64,000 nt of DNA from NCBI GenBank assembly GCA_030148335.1, contig JASBTQ010000006.1, forward strand, positions 1 through 64,000. The letters are read 5' to 3'. Positions 35,488-44,902 of the stretch are shown here, one piece after another (position 1 is the first letter of the stretch; each line of letters begins with the position of its first letter). The translations under genes and the position numbers were made by a program. This DNA comes from Allomuricauda sp. (GTDB taxonomy: Bacteria; Bacteroidota; Bacteroidia; Flavobacteriales; Flavobacteriaceae). The notes beneath the pieces are model-generated. The model searched no databases. It had not been told where the DNA came from and was given only the letters and a program-made list of their open reading frames with translations.

Positions 35488-36444
35488 ATGAGCTTATTCA
35501 AGAATATATTTTCAAAGGACAAGAAAGAGACTTTGGACAAGGGCCTGGAAAAATCAAAGACCAGTTTCTTTGGCAAGCTGGGCAAGGCCGTGGCCGGAAA
35601 GTCCAAGGTGGACGATGAGGTGCTGGACAACTTGGAAGAGGTTTTGGTCTCTTCGGACGTAGGGGTGAACACTACCCTCAAGATCATTGAACGTATCGAA
35701 GAGCGGGTCTCCCGCGACAAATACATGGGGACCGATGAACTGAATACCATCCTCCGCGAAGAAATAGCAGGACTCCTTTCCGAGACCCATGTGGGCGAAA
35801 GCACCGAAGTCTCCATCCCCACCGATAAAAAACCGTATGTGATCATGGTCGTCGGCGTGAACGGCGTAGGCAAGACCACCACCATTGGGAAATTGGCATA
35901 CCAGTTCAAGAACAAGGGGCTCAAAGTGGTGTTGGGAGCGGGCGATACCTTTCGGGCGGCCGCCATTGACCAGTTACAGGTATGGGCGGACAGGGTACAG
36001 GTGCCCATCGTCAAGCAAAAAATGGGAAGCGATCCCGCCTCCGTGGCATTCGATACCCTCAACTCTGCCGTGGCGGACCAAGCCGATGTGGTGTTGGTGG
36101 ACACTGCCGGAAGGTTGCACAACAAGGTCAATCTGATGAACGAGCTTTCCAAAGTGAAGCGCGTGATGCAGAAAGTGGTGCCCGATGCGCCGCACGAAGT
36201 ACTTTTGGTGCTGGACGGGTCCACAGGGCAGAATGCCTTTGAGCAGGCCAAACAATTTACCAAGGCCACCGAAGTGACCAGTTTGGCCGTGACCAAGTTG
36301 GACGGGACCGCAAAGGGCGGGGTGGTCATCGGTATATCGGACCAGTTCAAGATTCCCGTGAAATACATCGGAGTGGGAGAGGGCATCGAGGACCTCCAAG
36401 TTTTTAACAAATACGAATTTGTGGATTCGTTCTTCAAAATGTAA
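35488..36444 (+). CDS. ftsY: Signal recognition particle receptor FtsY
   Basis: A 318-residue SRP receptor GTPase that docks ribosome-nascent-chain complexes at the Sec translocon. N domain, then the GTPase G domain with P-loop GVNGVGKTTTIGKLA, the insertion-box region GDTFRAAAIDQLQVW, VLVDTAGRLHNK and TKLDGTAKGG. The acidic N-terminal A domain of enterobacterial FtsY is absent, as usual here. The ATG at 35488 (MSLFKNIFS) is chosen over an in-frame codon eight residues earlier. It is followed after 5 nt by an amidase. Confidence 0.97.
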   Translation: MSLFKNIFSKDKKETLDKGLEKSKTSFFGKLGKAVAGKSKVDDEVLDNLEEVLVSSDVGVNTTLKIIERIEERVSRDKYMGTDELNTILREEIAGLLSETHVGESTEVSIPTDKKPYVIMVVGVNGVGKTTTIGKLAYQFKNKGLKVVLGAGDTFRAAAIDQLQVWADRVQVPIVKQKMGSDPASVAFDTLNSAVADQADVVLVDTAGRLHNKVNLMNELSKVKRVMQKVVPDAPHEVLLVLDGSTGQNAFEQAKQFTKATEVTSLAVTKLDGTAKGGVVIGISDQFKIPVKYIGVGEGIEDLQVFNKYEFVDSFFKM

Positions 36445-36449
36445 CATAT

Positions 36450-38111
36450 ATGTACAGGCACCTTATCCTCGGTTTTTTGATCATTGTTCTCTCTGCCTGC
36501 AAGCAGAAAAATATGGAACCGAAGGAGGAAGTTGTCCTTTGGACCCCTTATAACGATTCCATCGAAGTGGCGGCCAGTGCCGACAATGAAAGCGAACGGA
36601 TGCGCTATCGGTTCATCCAGAGCAAGGTGTTGGACAAAAACGAGGTGTTCCAGCCCTTGTACGGGGAAGTGTCCCAATTTTCATCGGCCCAATATGAGAA
36701 GATGAAACCTTTGGTCTTGGAGCAGGATATCCCCACCATCCAGAAACATATCGATGCGGGAACGTTCACCTATGAAGACTTGGTCCTGTTCTACCTGCAC
36801 CGAATCTATACCTACGAACTTCCGAACAACACTACGCTCAATACCATCATTGCATTGAACCCAAACGTGTTGGAAGAGGCCCGGAAATTGGATGAAAGTC
36901 TGGAAACCCATCATCCCATTTATGGGATGCCCATCTTGTTGAAGGACAACATCGGCACTTCGGAAATGAAAACGACCGCCGGAGCTGTTGCTTTGAGGGA
37001 CAACCAGACAGAGGATGCCTTTATTGTAAAACGATTGAAGGAAAAGGGAGCTCTCATCTTGGGCAAGGTGAACTTGAGCGAGTGGGCCAATTTCATCTGC
37101 GATGTGTGCCCCAACGGACAGAGTGCCGTGGGCGGACAAACCATGAATCCCTACGGACGACAACAATTTGACACAGGTGGCTCCAGTGCGGGAAGCGGCA
37201 CATCGATGGCCGCCAATTATGCGGTGGCTGCGGTTGGGACCGAGACTTCGGGCTCTATCCTTTCACCCTCTAGCCAAAACTCCGTCGTGGGCCTAAAACC
37301 TACTGTCGGTTTGCTGAGCCGAACGGGCATTGTGCCCATTTCAAGTACGTTGGACACGCCGGGCCCCATGACCAGAAACGTGACCGACAATGCCATTTTG
37401 TTGGATGCCATGCTCGGTAGGGACAGTACAGACCCCAAGTCGGTGGAACCTGAACCAGGGGTTTTATCTGCATGGACTCAACCCGAACCCCTGAAAACTG
37501 TTCGTTTGGGTGTGATGAAAAATTTGATGGAGTGGGATTCCCTCTATGCCCTGAGTGTAGAAAAACTTAGGGAAGCGGGTGCCGAAATCATCGAATTTGA
37601 ACCCAAGGGCGTCCAGTTGGACCATTTCCTCACCTTGTTGAATCTGGACATGAAAAAAGACCTTCAAAACTACCTGGAGGCTATGGTGAAGAACAAGGAC
37701 GTGGTAAAGGTTGAAAAGATTGAGGATGTGGTCCGTTTCAACAGCGAAGATTCCTTGGTGCGGATACCGTATGGGCAGGCCCGTTTTGATGGGATTTTGG
37801 TCGATTCCACGTCCCAAGAGGATTTTGAAAAGATAAAGACCGAACTGAAAAATGCGGGAAAATCTTTCTTTGATGTGATGGAAGGACAACAACTGGATGC
37901 CATTTTGAGCATCAACAATTACCATGCAGGTTATGCCGCGGTGGCCGAATATCCTGCCCTAACCATCCCGATGGGGTACAAGACCGATGGCGAACCCGAA
38001 AGTTTGACCTTTATCGGAAGACCGTTTTCAGAGGCACATCTGCTGCGGATCGGAAAGGCTTTTGAGGATTTGACCCATTCCCGAAAAATGCCGGAATCCT
38101 ATCAGAATTAG
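36450..38111 (+). CDS. Amidase-signature family lipoprotein
   Basis: A 553-residue amidase with a lipoprotein signal (MYRHLILGFLIIVLSAC). The amidase-signature Ser-cis-Ser-Lys triad is intact: Lys in PILLKDNIG, the cis-Ser in DTGGSSAGSGTS and the nucleophile Ser in TETSGSILSP. Periplasmic or outer-membrane amidases of this type may cleave peptide or amide bonds of external compounds; the substrate cannot be told. It starts 5 nt after ftsY, so it rides on the ftsY transcript, and overlaps the convergent serine hydrolase by 4 nt at its 3' end. Confidence 0.92.
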   Translation: MYRHLILGFLIIVLSACKQKNMEPKEEVVLWTPYNDSIEVAASADNESERMRYRFIQSKVLDKNEVFQPLYGEVSQFSSAQYEKMKPLVLEQDIPTIQKHIDAGTFTYEDLVLFYLHRIYTYELPNNTTLNTIIALNPNVLEEARKLDESLETHHPIYGMPILLKDNIGTSEMKTTAGAVALRDNQTEDAFIVKRLKEKGALILGKVNLSEWANFICDVCPNGQSAVGGQTMNPYGRQQFDTGGSSAGSGTSMAANYAVAAVGTETSGSILSPSSQNSVVGLKPTVGLLSRTGIVPISSTLDTPGPMTRNVTDNAILLDAMLGRDSTDPKSVEPEPGVLSAWTQPEPLKTVRLGVMKNLMEWDSLYALSVEKLREAGAEIIEFEPKGVQLDHFLTLLNLDMKKDLQNYLEAMVKNKDVVKVEKIEDVVRFNSEDSLVRIPYGQARFDGILVDSTSQEDFEKIKTELKNAGKSFFDVMEGQQLDAILSINNYHAGYAAVAEYPALTIPMGYKTDGEPESLTFIGRPFSEAHLLRIGKAFEDLTHSRKMPESYQN

Positions 38112-39208
38112 TTAATAAACGCATTCAACCTTTCCCAGAGCAGATTGTCAAAACTGGAGGGGCCCAATTGGTTTTCCCCGGCATCGTCCCCCAATCGCAC
38201 GATCACCAAGTTTTCACTGGGCACTAGGTAGAGTTTTTGATCAAAGGCGCCCAGTCCTGCAATAAGGTCGTCAGGGGCATCGGGGAACAGTTCTCCCTCA
38301 AAAGTGGTTTCCGAACCCGGGGCCTTGTGCTGGCTCTTCCCGTTCAACCACCATAAATAGCCATACGAAGGGTTCAGGTTTTGGGAAGTGGTCGTCATTT
38401 CCGTAAAATAGGTTTTGTCCGATAAGATCTCGGTGTCGTCCCAGGTGCCCTGGTTCAAACAAAGCAGCCCAAACCGGGCCATGCTCCGCGTATTGCTGAA
38501 GAAAAGGTTGTTGTAGCCCACCGTGATCCAATTGCCCTGCATCCCGATTCTGTCCCGTATTTTTTGATAGGAATAGGTTTTGAAATCCGTGCCGGTCGCG
38601 TTGGTCACGATTTGGTCCAGTATCGTATAGGCGGCATTGTGATAATACCAATAGGTGCCCGGTTCATTTTTGTACAGCAGACATTCCTTATCGTAGCAAA
38701 AAGGATCGTCCACGGTATAGTCCAACCCTGTGGTCATGGTCAAATGGTGGCGCACGCTGATATTGGCCTCCTGTTCTGGGGTGAGCATGGACCATCCCTC
38801 GCCCAAATAGTCCATAGAGGAATCCCCAATGGACAGAAATCCTTCCTCTTGGGCAATGCCGACCGTCATGGCCGTCAAGGTTTTGCCGGCGGAGTTCCAC
38901 GAATGGTTGTCCCCTACGGTGAAATCGCCAAAATACCATTCCACCACAATTTTGCCATCTTTCAGGATGATGAACCCATCCGTGCCCTTTTCCTCCAACA
39001 GATCATAAAGGGCCTGTTCAGCAGTGGTGTCCCATCCCAAATCGTTCGGGGAGGTAGTTTCCCATTCCGCGGAACCCACAGGGGGGAAATACAGTTCTCC
39101 CGTTTCGGGATCGGGGATGTTGTCGTCATCTCCCGGGCCATCGTCCGAAGAACAACTGAAAATCCACACTAGACAAAGCAGAAGGAAGGGATGAGCAAAT
39201 CGTTTCAT
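38108..39208 (-). CDS. Serine hydrolase of the class C beta-lactamase / penicillin-binding protein type, lipoprotein
   Basis: A 366-residue lipoprotein (MKRFAHPFLLLCLVWIFSC with Cys19) carrying a beta-lactamase-related fold. SxxK is NSAGKTLTAM and the YxN equivalent is YYHNAAY; the third motif is not clear (a HKAPG stretch is nearest). Family members hydrolyse diverse esters, peptides or amides and most are not resistance enzymes. An ATG two codons earlier is an alternative start. Convergent with the amidase and divergent from rimO. Confidence 0.87.
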   Translation of the reverse strand: MKRFAHPFLLLCLVWIFSCSSDDGPGDDDNIPDPETGELYFPPVGSAEWETTSPNDLGWDTTAEQALYDLLEEKGTDGFIILKDGKIVVEWYFGDFTVGDNHSWNSAGKTLTAMTVGIAQEEGFLSIGDSSMDYLGEGWSMLTPEQEANISVRHHLTMTTGLDYTVDDPFCYDKECLLYKNEPGTYWYYHNAAYTILDQIVTNATGTDFKTYSYQKIRDRIGMQGNWITVGYNNLFFSNTRSMARFGLLCLNQGTWDDTEILSDKTYFTEMTTTSQNLNPSYGYLWWLNGKSQHKAPGSETTFEGELFPDAPDDLIAGLGAFDQKLYLVPSENLVIVRLGDDAGENQLGPSSFDNLLWERLNAFIN

Positions 39209-39308
39209 GACCATGGAATTTGGACGTTAGACCTCCTTTGAGGCCAATGGTTTAACGCCATAACAGCAAAATTATGCAGGCAAATCGATGTAATGCGCTG
39301 TGTTGTTG

Positions 39309-39316
39309 TATTTTTG
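39309..39316 (+). promoter_or_regulatory. rimO: -7 promoter box of rimO
   Basis: TATTTTTG fits TAnnTTTG exactly, 19 nt before the ATG at 39336, implying a leader of about 15 nt. No good -33 TTG is seen. Confidence 0.45.
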
Positions 39317-39335
39317 CACTCCATTTATAGCAGCT

Positions 39336-40646
39336 ATGCGGACAAAATCGCTCAAGAAGAACAAAATCAATGTGGTGACACTGGGTTGTAGCAAGAATGT
39401 CTATGACTCCGAAGTGTTGATGGGACAGCTACGTGCCAACAACAAAGAGGTCGCCCATGAAGAGGAAGGCAACGTGGTGGTGATCAACACCTGTGGTTTC
39501 ATTGCCAATGCCAAGGAGGAGAGCGTGAACACCATTTTGGAATACGTACAGAAGAAGGAGGAGGGCCTCGTGGACAAGGTTTTTGTGACGGGCTGTCTCA
39601 GTGAGCGCTACAAGCCAGATCTGCAACGGGAAATTCCCAATGTGGATGAATATTTTGGTACGAGCGACCTGCCCAATCTGCTCAAAGCACTTGGGGCGGA
39701 CTACAAACATGAGCTGATCGGTGAACGGTTGACCACCACACCAAAGAACTATGCCTACCTGAAAATTGCCGAAGGTTGCGACCGTCCCTGTTCGTTCTGT
39801 GCCATTCCCCTCATGCGGGGCAAGCACAAGAGCAAACCCATAGAGGAATTGGTGGCCGAGTCGGAAAAATTGGCGGCCAAGGGCGTGAAGGAACTTATTT
39901 TGATTGCCCAGGATCTTACCTATTACGGCCTGGACCTCTATAAAAAACGGAACTTGGCAGAACTGCTCCAAGCCTTGGTCAAGGTGGAGGGCATCGAATG
40001 GATCCGTTTGCATTATGCCTTCCCGACAGGTTTTCCCATGGATGTATTGGAGGTGATGCGCGAAGAGCCCAAGATCTGCAATTATATCGATATTCCGTTG
40101 CAACATATTTCGGATACCATACTTAAAAGTATGAGGCGGGGCACCACACAGGCCAAGACCACCAAATTGTTGCAGGACTTTAGGGCAGCCGTCCCCGATA
40201 TGGCCATCAGGACCACTTTGATCGTGGGTTATCCTGGGGAGACCGAGGAAGATTTCACGATCCTACGGGATTGGGTCAAGGAAATGCGTTTTGAGCGTTT
40301 GGGATGCTTTACCTACAGCCATGAGGAGAATACCCACGCCTATTCGTTGGAGGATGATGTGCCGGAAGAGGTGAAACAACAGCGTGCCAATGAGATCATG
40401 GAGATCCAATCGCAGATTTCATGGGAACTGAACCAAGAGAAGATCGGAAAGACCTTCCGATGCATCATCGATAGAAAGGAAGGTAACTATTTTGTCGGAC
40501 GCACAGAATTCGATTCTCCCGATGTGGACAACGAGGTGCTTATCGATGCTACCAAGCATTACGTGAAAATTGGGGACTTTACTACCATCGAGATAACAGA
40601 AGCCTCAGATTTTGATCTTTACGGGGTTCCGGTACAACTGTCCTAG
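39336..40646 (+). CDS. rimO: Ribosomal protein S12 methylthiotransferase RimO
   Basis: A 436-residue radical-SAM methylthiotransferase that modifies Asp of ribosomal protein S12. The N-terminal MTTase domain has cluster cysteines in TLGCSKNVYDSE, NTCGFI and TGCLSERY; the radical-SAM cluster motif is CDRPCSFC; a TRAM-type domain closes the protein (FRCIIDRKEGNYFVGRTEFD). The ATG at 39336 (MRTKSLKKNKINVV) is the family start; in-frame codons upstream are inside the promoter. In many flavobacteria rimO lies close to ftsY; here two extra genes intervene. Confidence 0.96.
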   Translation: MRTKSLKKNKINVVTLGCSKNVYDSEVLMGQLRANNKEVAHEEEGNVVVINTCGFIANAKEESVNTILEYVQKKEEGLVDKVFVTGCLSERYKPDLQREIPNVDEYFGTSDLPNLLKALGADYKHELIGERLTTTPKNYAYLKIAEGCDRPCSFCAIPLMRGKHKSKPIEELVAESEKLAAKGVKELILIAQDLTYYGLDLYKKRNLAELLQALVKVEGIEWIRLHYAFPTGFPMDVLEVMREEPKICNYIDIPLQHISDTILKSMRRGTTQAKTTKLLQDFRAAVPDMAIRTTLIVGYPGETEEDFTILRDWVKEMRFERLGCFTYSHEENTHAYSLEDDVPEEVKQQRANEIMEIQSQISWELNQEKIGKTFRCIIDRKEGNYFVGRTEFDSPDVDNEVLIDATKHYVKIGDFTTIEITEASDFDLYGVPVQLS

Positions 40647-40650
40647 AATT

Positions 40651-41784
40651 TCAACGTTTCCGTTGTAGTTCATAGTCATACAATTCCCTGCCCAATTGGG
40701 CCAAGAAGGGAATGCCCACCTCGTCATAGTCGTAGGCATCATCATTGAAGATGCCATCACTGTTCACCAATAGGGTGGCAGTTATCATAAAATCCACCCT
40801 GTTCTGTGTATCTTGGATATAGGCGCAATCCGTTAGTGTGCCATAGGCATAGCCCACTTTGTTATATATTTTGATGTGTTCCGGCATGGGATCCGTGGAA
40901 TCGCCGAACATAAAGAATTTGACATAGCTGTCATAAAATTCCTCTGGATCGTACCCCAGTTTTGGAGGAAGGGTGTGCATGGCCTCCAACAAAAAACCAC
41001 GCTGTTCCGTATTCAGGTTGAAACGTTGGTCCTCGGCAAATGCCTCGGGAAAAATAACTCGCTTGAGCAGGGCATGCTGTGCGGGTATGGGGTAATAATT
41101 TTTCAGGGAAAAATCGAAAGTCCCTATTTGCAGGGAATCATCGGCATAAAAACCCTTTCCCTTTTTGATGCCATTCAGTTCTAAAGGCTTTGCAGAAGTG
41201 TTGATGATGGGCTTGCTCACAGCTGTTGTGGAATCGTTCAGGTAGATCACCAAAGGTGTGGTGGTGATATCATCGGCATTTGAGGTGGACAATCTATGAG
41301 CGATGCGGATGGGTTCAACGCCCCTTCTTCGCATGCGTTGGTTGAGGTCGTCCTGCCCCAAAAATTCGATCAACCTATTATTGGCGGCATTGTCGGACAC
41401 GGCAAATATTTCGGAAATGGCCTTGGCAAAGGTGGTTTCCACGGAATCCCCCTCGATATAGAAGCGGGTGTGCATATCCAACGAATCCACTTCGTTGAGC
41501 TTTTCCAAAGTGGCCACGGCAGCGGGAAACTTGACCGTGCTGGCCGGATAGAAATAATTTTCAGGGTTTACTTGAAAATCATGGTCCGTAAAGAAAATAC
41601 TATCGCTCCTCCGGTCGATTTGGGTAAAACGGATTTGGACCTCATGCACCTCAAGATTGTCCATCACCTGTCTGATGTACGGATTCTCCGAAGCAAGCGC
41701 CTTTTCAAGCGGTTTGATCGGCTTGGTTTCCGAACAGGAGGTTCCAAGGGCCATCAACCCCCAAAGTATGTATATGCTGCGCAT
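40651..41784 (-). CDS. Class A beta-lactamase-related serine hydrolase, lipoprotein
   Basis: A 377-residue lipoprotein (MRSIYILWGLMALGTSC). SxxK is PASTVKFPAA and SDN is VSDNAANN, both typical of the class A fold, while the KTG box is replaced by NKVGYA. The sequence is longer than true class A enzymes, so beta-lactam hydrolysis is not established; a transpeptidase-like or other hydrolase role is as likely. It is last in a three-gene unit with a small conserved protein 11 nt upstream and an SRPBCC protein further up. Confidence 0.86.
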   Translation of the reverse strand: MRSIYILWGLMALGTSCSETKPIKPLEKALASENPYIRQVMDNLEVHEVQIRFTQIDRRSDSIFFTDHDFQVNPENYFYPASTVKFPAAVATLEKLNEVDSLDMHTRFYIEGDSVETTFAKAISEIFAVSDNAANNRLIEFLGQDDLNQRMRRRGVEPIRIAHRLSTSNADDITTTPLVIYLNDSTTAVSKPIINTSAKPLELNGIKKGKGFYADDSLQIGTFDFSLKNYYPIPAQHALLKRVIFPEAFAEDQRFNLNTEQRGFLLEAMHTLPPKLGYDPEEFYDSYVKFFMFGDSTDPMPEHIKIYNKVGYAYGTLTDCAYIQDTQNRVDFMITATLLVNSDGIFNDDAYDYDEVGIPFLAQLGRELYDYELQRKR

Positions 41785-41795
41785 GCTGAATGGGA

Positions 41796-42053
41796 TTATA
41801 GTTCGCCTGAATAGATTTGGCCCCTATGGGGCTTAAGGATTTCCTTGACCTCCTTCAGTTCAAACTCGGCCACTACCAGAAAGGCAATGCTGTGGGTGGG
41901 TCCAAAATGCTCCACGCCGCTGAGGTCATATTTCAGTTCCTCCGCAGTGACGAATTCTTCCAGGTGTTTTCTGTAGTGCTCTGCAGTCCTTGCTGCGCTG
42001 GGTCCCCTAAAGTCCCAGATCATCTTGATTTTTCGGTCCAAAATTTTTTCCAT
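41796..42053 (-). CDS. Small conserved protein of unknown function
   Basis: An 85-residue soluble protein (EKILDRKIKMIWDFRGPSAA at the N terminus, HFGPTHSIAFLVV in the middle) with no membrane segment. I do not recognise the family. It lies 8 nt downstream of the SRPBCC gene and 11 nt before the beta-lactamase-related gene, so it is part of that operon. Confidence 0.75.
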   Translation of the reverse strand: MEKILDRKIKMIWDFRGPSAARTAEHYRKHLEEFVTAEELKYDLSGVEHFGPTHSIAFLVVAEFELKEVKEILKPHRGQIYSGEL

Positions 42054-42061
42054 TTCCTTGG

Positions 42062-42514
42062 TTATTGATCCAATACGGATATTCCCTTTTCGGCAAAGTT
42101 CTTAAAGTCCTGCATATATTTCAATGATTGCTTTTTGAATGCACCCGGCATCAGTAATCCCATAAGCTTCATCCCAAACCCCGAAAACTGGAATTCGGTT
42201 TCGGAGATCCATCGGGTTTTTCCTTCTTCTTCCCTGAAATAATTTTTTTGGATGTTGTGTACTCCCTTGGTGTCGTAGGTAGTATGCATTTCTTCGGGAA
42301 GATTTCGCTTGATGATGGTTTCGACCATTTCCATTTCCCGTTTGCCCATTTGGTAGCTCAGACTCATCCGGGCACCTTCCTGACCGGGGGTTTGGGACAG
42401 TTGTTCATAGTTTATAAGCCCACGTTGCCAGTGCTTCATGTTTTCCGGATTGTCCAGTTTTTTGAGGAATTCGTCCCTAGGCAAATCAACGACAATTTCG
42501 GTGGTGTACTTCAT
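42062..42514 (-). CDS. SRPBCC (START-like) family protein
   Basis: A 150-residue protein with the helix-grip fold: MKYTTEIVVDLPRDEFLKKL, then beta strands with charged turns and a long C-terminal helix (LMPGAFKKQSLKYMQDFKNF). The family binds hydrophobic ligands such as lipids or polyketides in a central cavity. No enzyme partner is evident. The ATG at 42514 starts the family's first strand; a codon six residues earlier is possible. First gene of a three-gene minus-strand unit. Confidence 0.85.
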   Translation of the reverse strand: MKYTTEIVVDLPRDEFLKKLDNPENMKHWQRGLINYEQLSQTPGQEGARMSLSYQMGKREMEMVETIIKRNLPEEMHTTYDTKGVHNIQKNYFREEEGKTRWISETEFQFSGFGMKLMGLLMPGAFKKQSLKYMQDFKNFAEKGISVLDQ

Positions 42515-42595
42515 TTTTGTTTGGTTTTGCACTAATGTAACAATTTCTTTGTTGGCAGTGCCTACTAAAAATCTGTTAATGAGAAAGCAACCTGC

Positions 42596-42625
42596 TTGTA
42601 AGGGATCGTGTAATTGTTATTTTTG
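42596..42625 (+). promoter_or_regulatory. Promoter of the SurA-type chaperone operon, abutting the start codon
   Basis: TTG (42596-42598), 19 nt, then a perfect -7 box TATTTTTG (42618-42625). Counting from known Bacteroidota promoters the transcript starts near 42629-42632, at or beside the first candidate ATG (42630). Confidence 0.65.
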
Positions 42626-42629
42626 CGAA

Positions 42630-43508
42630 ATGCTTATGCTCCAAAAAAACAACCTGTTCTTGCTTTGTGCAGCTTTTGCACTGCTGTTTTCTTCCTGCGA
42701 CTCCTTGTTCAACGATGAGGAGGAGAAAGAGCCCTTGGCAAGGGTGGGGGATACCTACCTATATAAAGAGGACATCGCCTCGCTCATCCAGGATGATATG
42801 ACGAAGGAGGACAGTACGTTGTTCGTGACCAACTATGTCAACAGTTGGGCCTCCAAGCAGTTGTTTTTGTCCAAGTCCAAGATCAACCTTCCCGAAGAGA
42901 AACTGGCGGAATTTGACCGATTGGTGTCCGATTACCGGGCGGATCTCTATACCAGGGCCTACATCGAGGCCTTGGTGTTACAGGCGCAGGACACAGCGGT
43001 GACCAAAAGCCAATTGCGGCAATACTACGAACAGGAAAAGGAAAACTTCAAACTGAATGAAAAACTGGTACAGCTTCGATTTGTGGGCATGCCGGCCCAG
43101 TTTTTGGACAAGGATGGGGTAAAGGCCAGGATCAGGAGTTGGAAGGAAGAAGACAAAAGGTATTTGGATTCCATAGCGGTACAGTTCAAGAAGATACATT
43201 TCAACGATTCTGTTTGGGTAAGCGCTTCCAGGGTCATAGAGGAAATTCCACCACTTACAGCGATGAACGAGGCCTCGCACTTAAAAAAATCACAATTTTT
43301 TGAGTTGCAAGATTCATTAGGGGTATATTTGGGCGTCATCAATAACATGCTGGAAGTCAATGACACAGCACCTTTTGAGTATGTGGAACCGGACATCAGA
43401 CAACTGATCCTGAACCGCAGACGTTTGAATTATGTGAAAAAACTGGAAACCGAAATTATAGATGAAGCCATTAAGAAGAAAGAATTTGAGGTTTATGACA
43501 AAAAATAA
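42630..43508 (+). CDS. SurA-like chaperone / PPIase-related lipoprotein without clear catalytic domain
   Basis: A 292-residue lipoprotein: the signal (LFLLCAAFALLFSSC) ends at a lipid-accepting Cys. The N-terminal helices (ARVGDTYLYKEDIASLIQDD) resemble the SurA N-terminal chaperone domain and the charged helices after residue 60 continue it. I do not see the parvulin signature, so it is probably a chaperone-only relative. Two ATG codons (42630 and 42636) are possible. It overlaps the next, full SurA-like gene by 14 nt; the pair sits in the typical flavobacterial peptidyl-prolyl isomerase cluster. Confidence 0.82.
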   Translation: MLMLQKNNLFLLCAAFALLFSSCDSLFNDEEEKEPLARVGDTYLYKEDIASLIQDDMTKEDSTLFVTNYVNSWASKQLFLSKSKINLPEEKLAEFDRLVSDYRADLYTRAYIEALVLQAQDTAVTKSQLRQYYEQEKENFKLNEKLVQLRFVGMPAQFLDKDGVKARIRSWKEEDKRYLDSIAVQFKKIHFNDSVWVSASRVIEEIPPLTAMNEASHLKKSQFFELQDSLGVYLGVINNMLEVNDTAPFEYVEPDIRQLILNRRRLNYVKKLETEIIDEAIKKKEFEVYDKK

Positions 43509-44898
43509 CAAAGTACTTCTCGCCATTGCATTGCTTGTGCTATTTGGACATGCCAATGCCCAGGAAACCGATGAAGCTTTAACAGTGGCCGATACGACAA
43601 GTTCTGCCAACAAGATAAAACTGGATGGCATTGCCGCTGTAATCGGCGACTATGTGATCTTGGAATCGGACATCGACAAAACATTGATCGATCTCCAAAG
43701 CCAAGGAGCCTCCACAGAGGACATTACCCGTTGCGGCCTTTTGGGCAAGCTCATGGAGGACAGACTCTATGCCCACCAAGCCGTACAGGACAGTTTGCTG
43801 GTCTCGGACGATCAGGTGAATGCCCAAAGCGACAGGCAGATACAGCAGTTGGTCGCCCAGGTGGGATCTATGGAAAAAGTGTTGAAATTCTACAAAAAAC
43901 CAGATGTGGAAAGTTTCCGCACCGAGCTTTTCGAGATCAATAAACTTCGGATGCTCTCCGAAAAGATGCAGGGCAAGATTGTGGAGGAAATCGAGGTGAC
44001 CCCCGAAGAGGTACGCCAGTTCTTCTACAACATTCCAGAAGAGGAAAGACCTGTTTTTGGTGCCGAACTGGAGATAGCGCAGATTGTGAAGCAGCCTGAA
44101 GCGCCACAAGAAGAGAAACAGAAGGTCATCAACCAATTGAAGGAAATCAGGCAGGATGTACTGGAAAACGATGCAAGTTTCAATGTAAAGGCCATCCTAT
44201 ATTCCCAAGACCCGGGTTCCAAATCCAGAGGGGGCTTGTACACCATGACCAAAGAGACCCAGTTTGTCAAGGAATTCAAGGATGTGGCCTTCAGTCTTCG
44301 TGAAGGCGAGATATCCGAACCTTTCGAGACTACATTCGGTTATCATATCATCTACGTGGAAAAAGTAAGGGGGCAGGAAAGGGATATCCGACACATTCTC
44401 ATGATTCCAGAAATTCCACAGAGTTCCATTGACAAGGCGGTCCAGGAATTGGATTCCATCCGGCAACACATTTTGGACGGTAAATATACCTTTGCGGATG
44501 CTGCATTGAATTTTTCGGATGAAAAGGAGACCAAGTTCGATGGAGGATTGCTGCGCAACCCGATCAATTTTGATTCCCGTTTCGAACTCACTAAAATGGA
44601 CCCCACACTTTACAACCAAGTCCGCAACCTAAAGGATGAGGAAATCTCTAGACCGGTCCGGGAAGATGATCCACGGGGAGGGGCACCCAAGTTCAAGATC
44701 ATGAAGATCTCCAACCGATATGATGAACACAAGGCCGATTTTGCAAAAGATTACATCAAAATACAGGAACTGGCCCTAAGAGAAAAGCAATTGAAAGCCA
44801 TCAAAAAGTGGATGGATGAACATATCGAGGATACGTACATCCATGTGAATGTGGACAATAAGGATTGCGATTTTGCAAACAACTGGGTAAAGGAGTAG
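43495..44898 (+). CDS. Peptidyl-prolyl cis-trans isomerase SurA-like
   Basis: A 467-residue periplasmic chaperone for outer-membrane protein folding. Signal peptide ending in GHANAQ; N-terminal chaperone domain (GIAAVIGDYVILESDIDKTL), then two parvulin-type PPIase domains: the first includes DPGSKSRGGLYTM, VAFSLREGEISEPFETTFGYH and IIYVEKVRG, the second IRHILMIPEIPQ and a shorter repeat with FDGGLLRNP. The start ATG lies within the preceding lipoprotein gene, so translation is coupled. Confidence 0.93.
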   Translation: MTKNNKVLLAIALLVLFGHANAQETDEALTVADTTSSANKIKLDGIAAVIGDYVILESDIDKTLIDLQSQGASTEDITRCGLLGKLMEDRLYAHQAVQDSLLVSDDQVNAQSDRQIQQLVAQVGSMEKVLKFYKKPDVESFRTELFEINKLRMLSEKMQGKIVEEIEVTPEEVRQFFYNIPEEERPVFGAELEIAQIVKQPEAPQEEKQKVINQLKEIRQDVLENDASFNVKAILYSQDPGSKSRGGLYTMTKETQFVKEFKDVAFSLREGEISEPFETTFGYHIIYVEKVRGQERDIRHILMIPEIPQSSIDKAVQELDSIRQHILDGKYTFADAALNFSDEKETKFDGGLLRNPINFDSRFELTKMDPTLYNQVRNLKDEEISRPVREDDPRGGAPKFKIMKISNRYDEHKADFAKDYIKIQELALREKQLKAIKKWMDEHIEDTYIHVNVDNKDCDFANNWVKE

Positions 44899-44902
44899 GT
44901 GG

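Noticed and set aside
35418..36677. Open reading frame of 419 codons on the minus strand across ftsY
   Set aside because: It is antisense to a gene with full FtsY motifs; its protein is Ser/Thr-rich and matches no family, as expected of an antisense shadow.
40651..41784. Antibiotic-resistance beta-lactamase
   Set aside because: SxxK and SDN are present but the KTG box is altered and the protein is longer than class A enzymes; resistance cannot be claimed from sequence.
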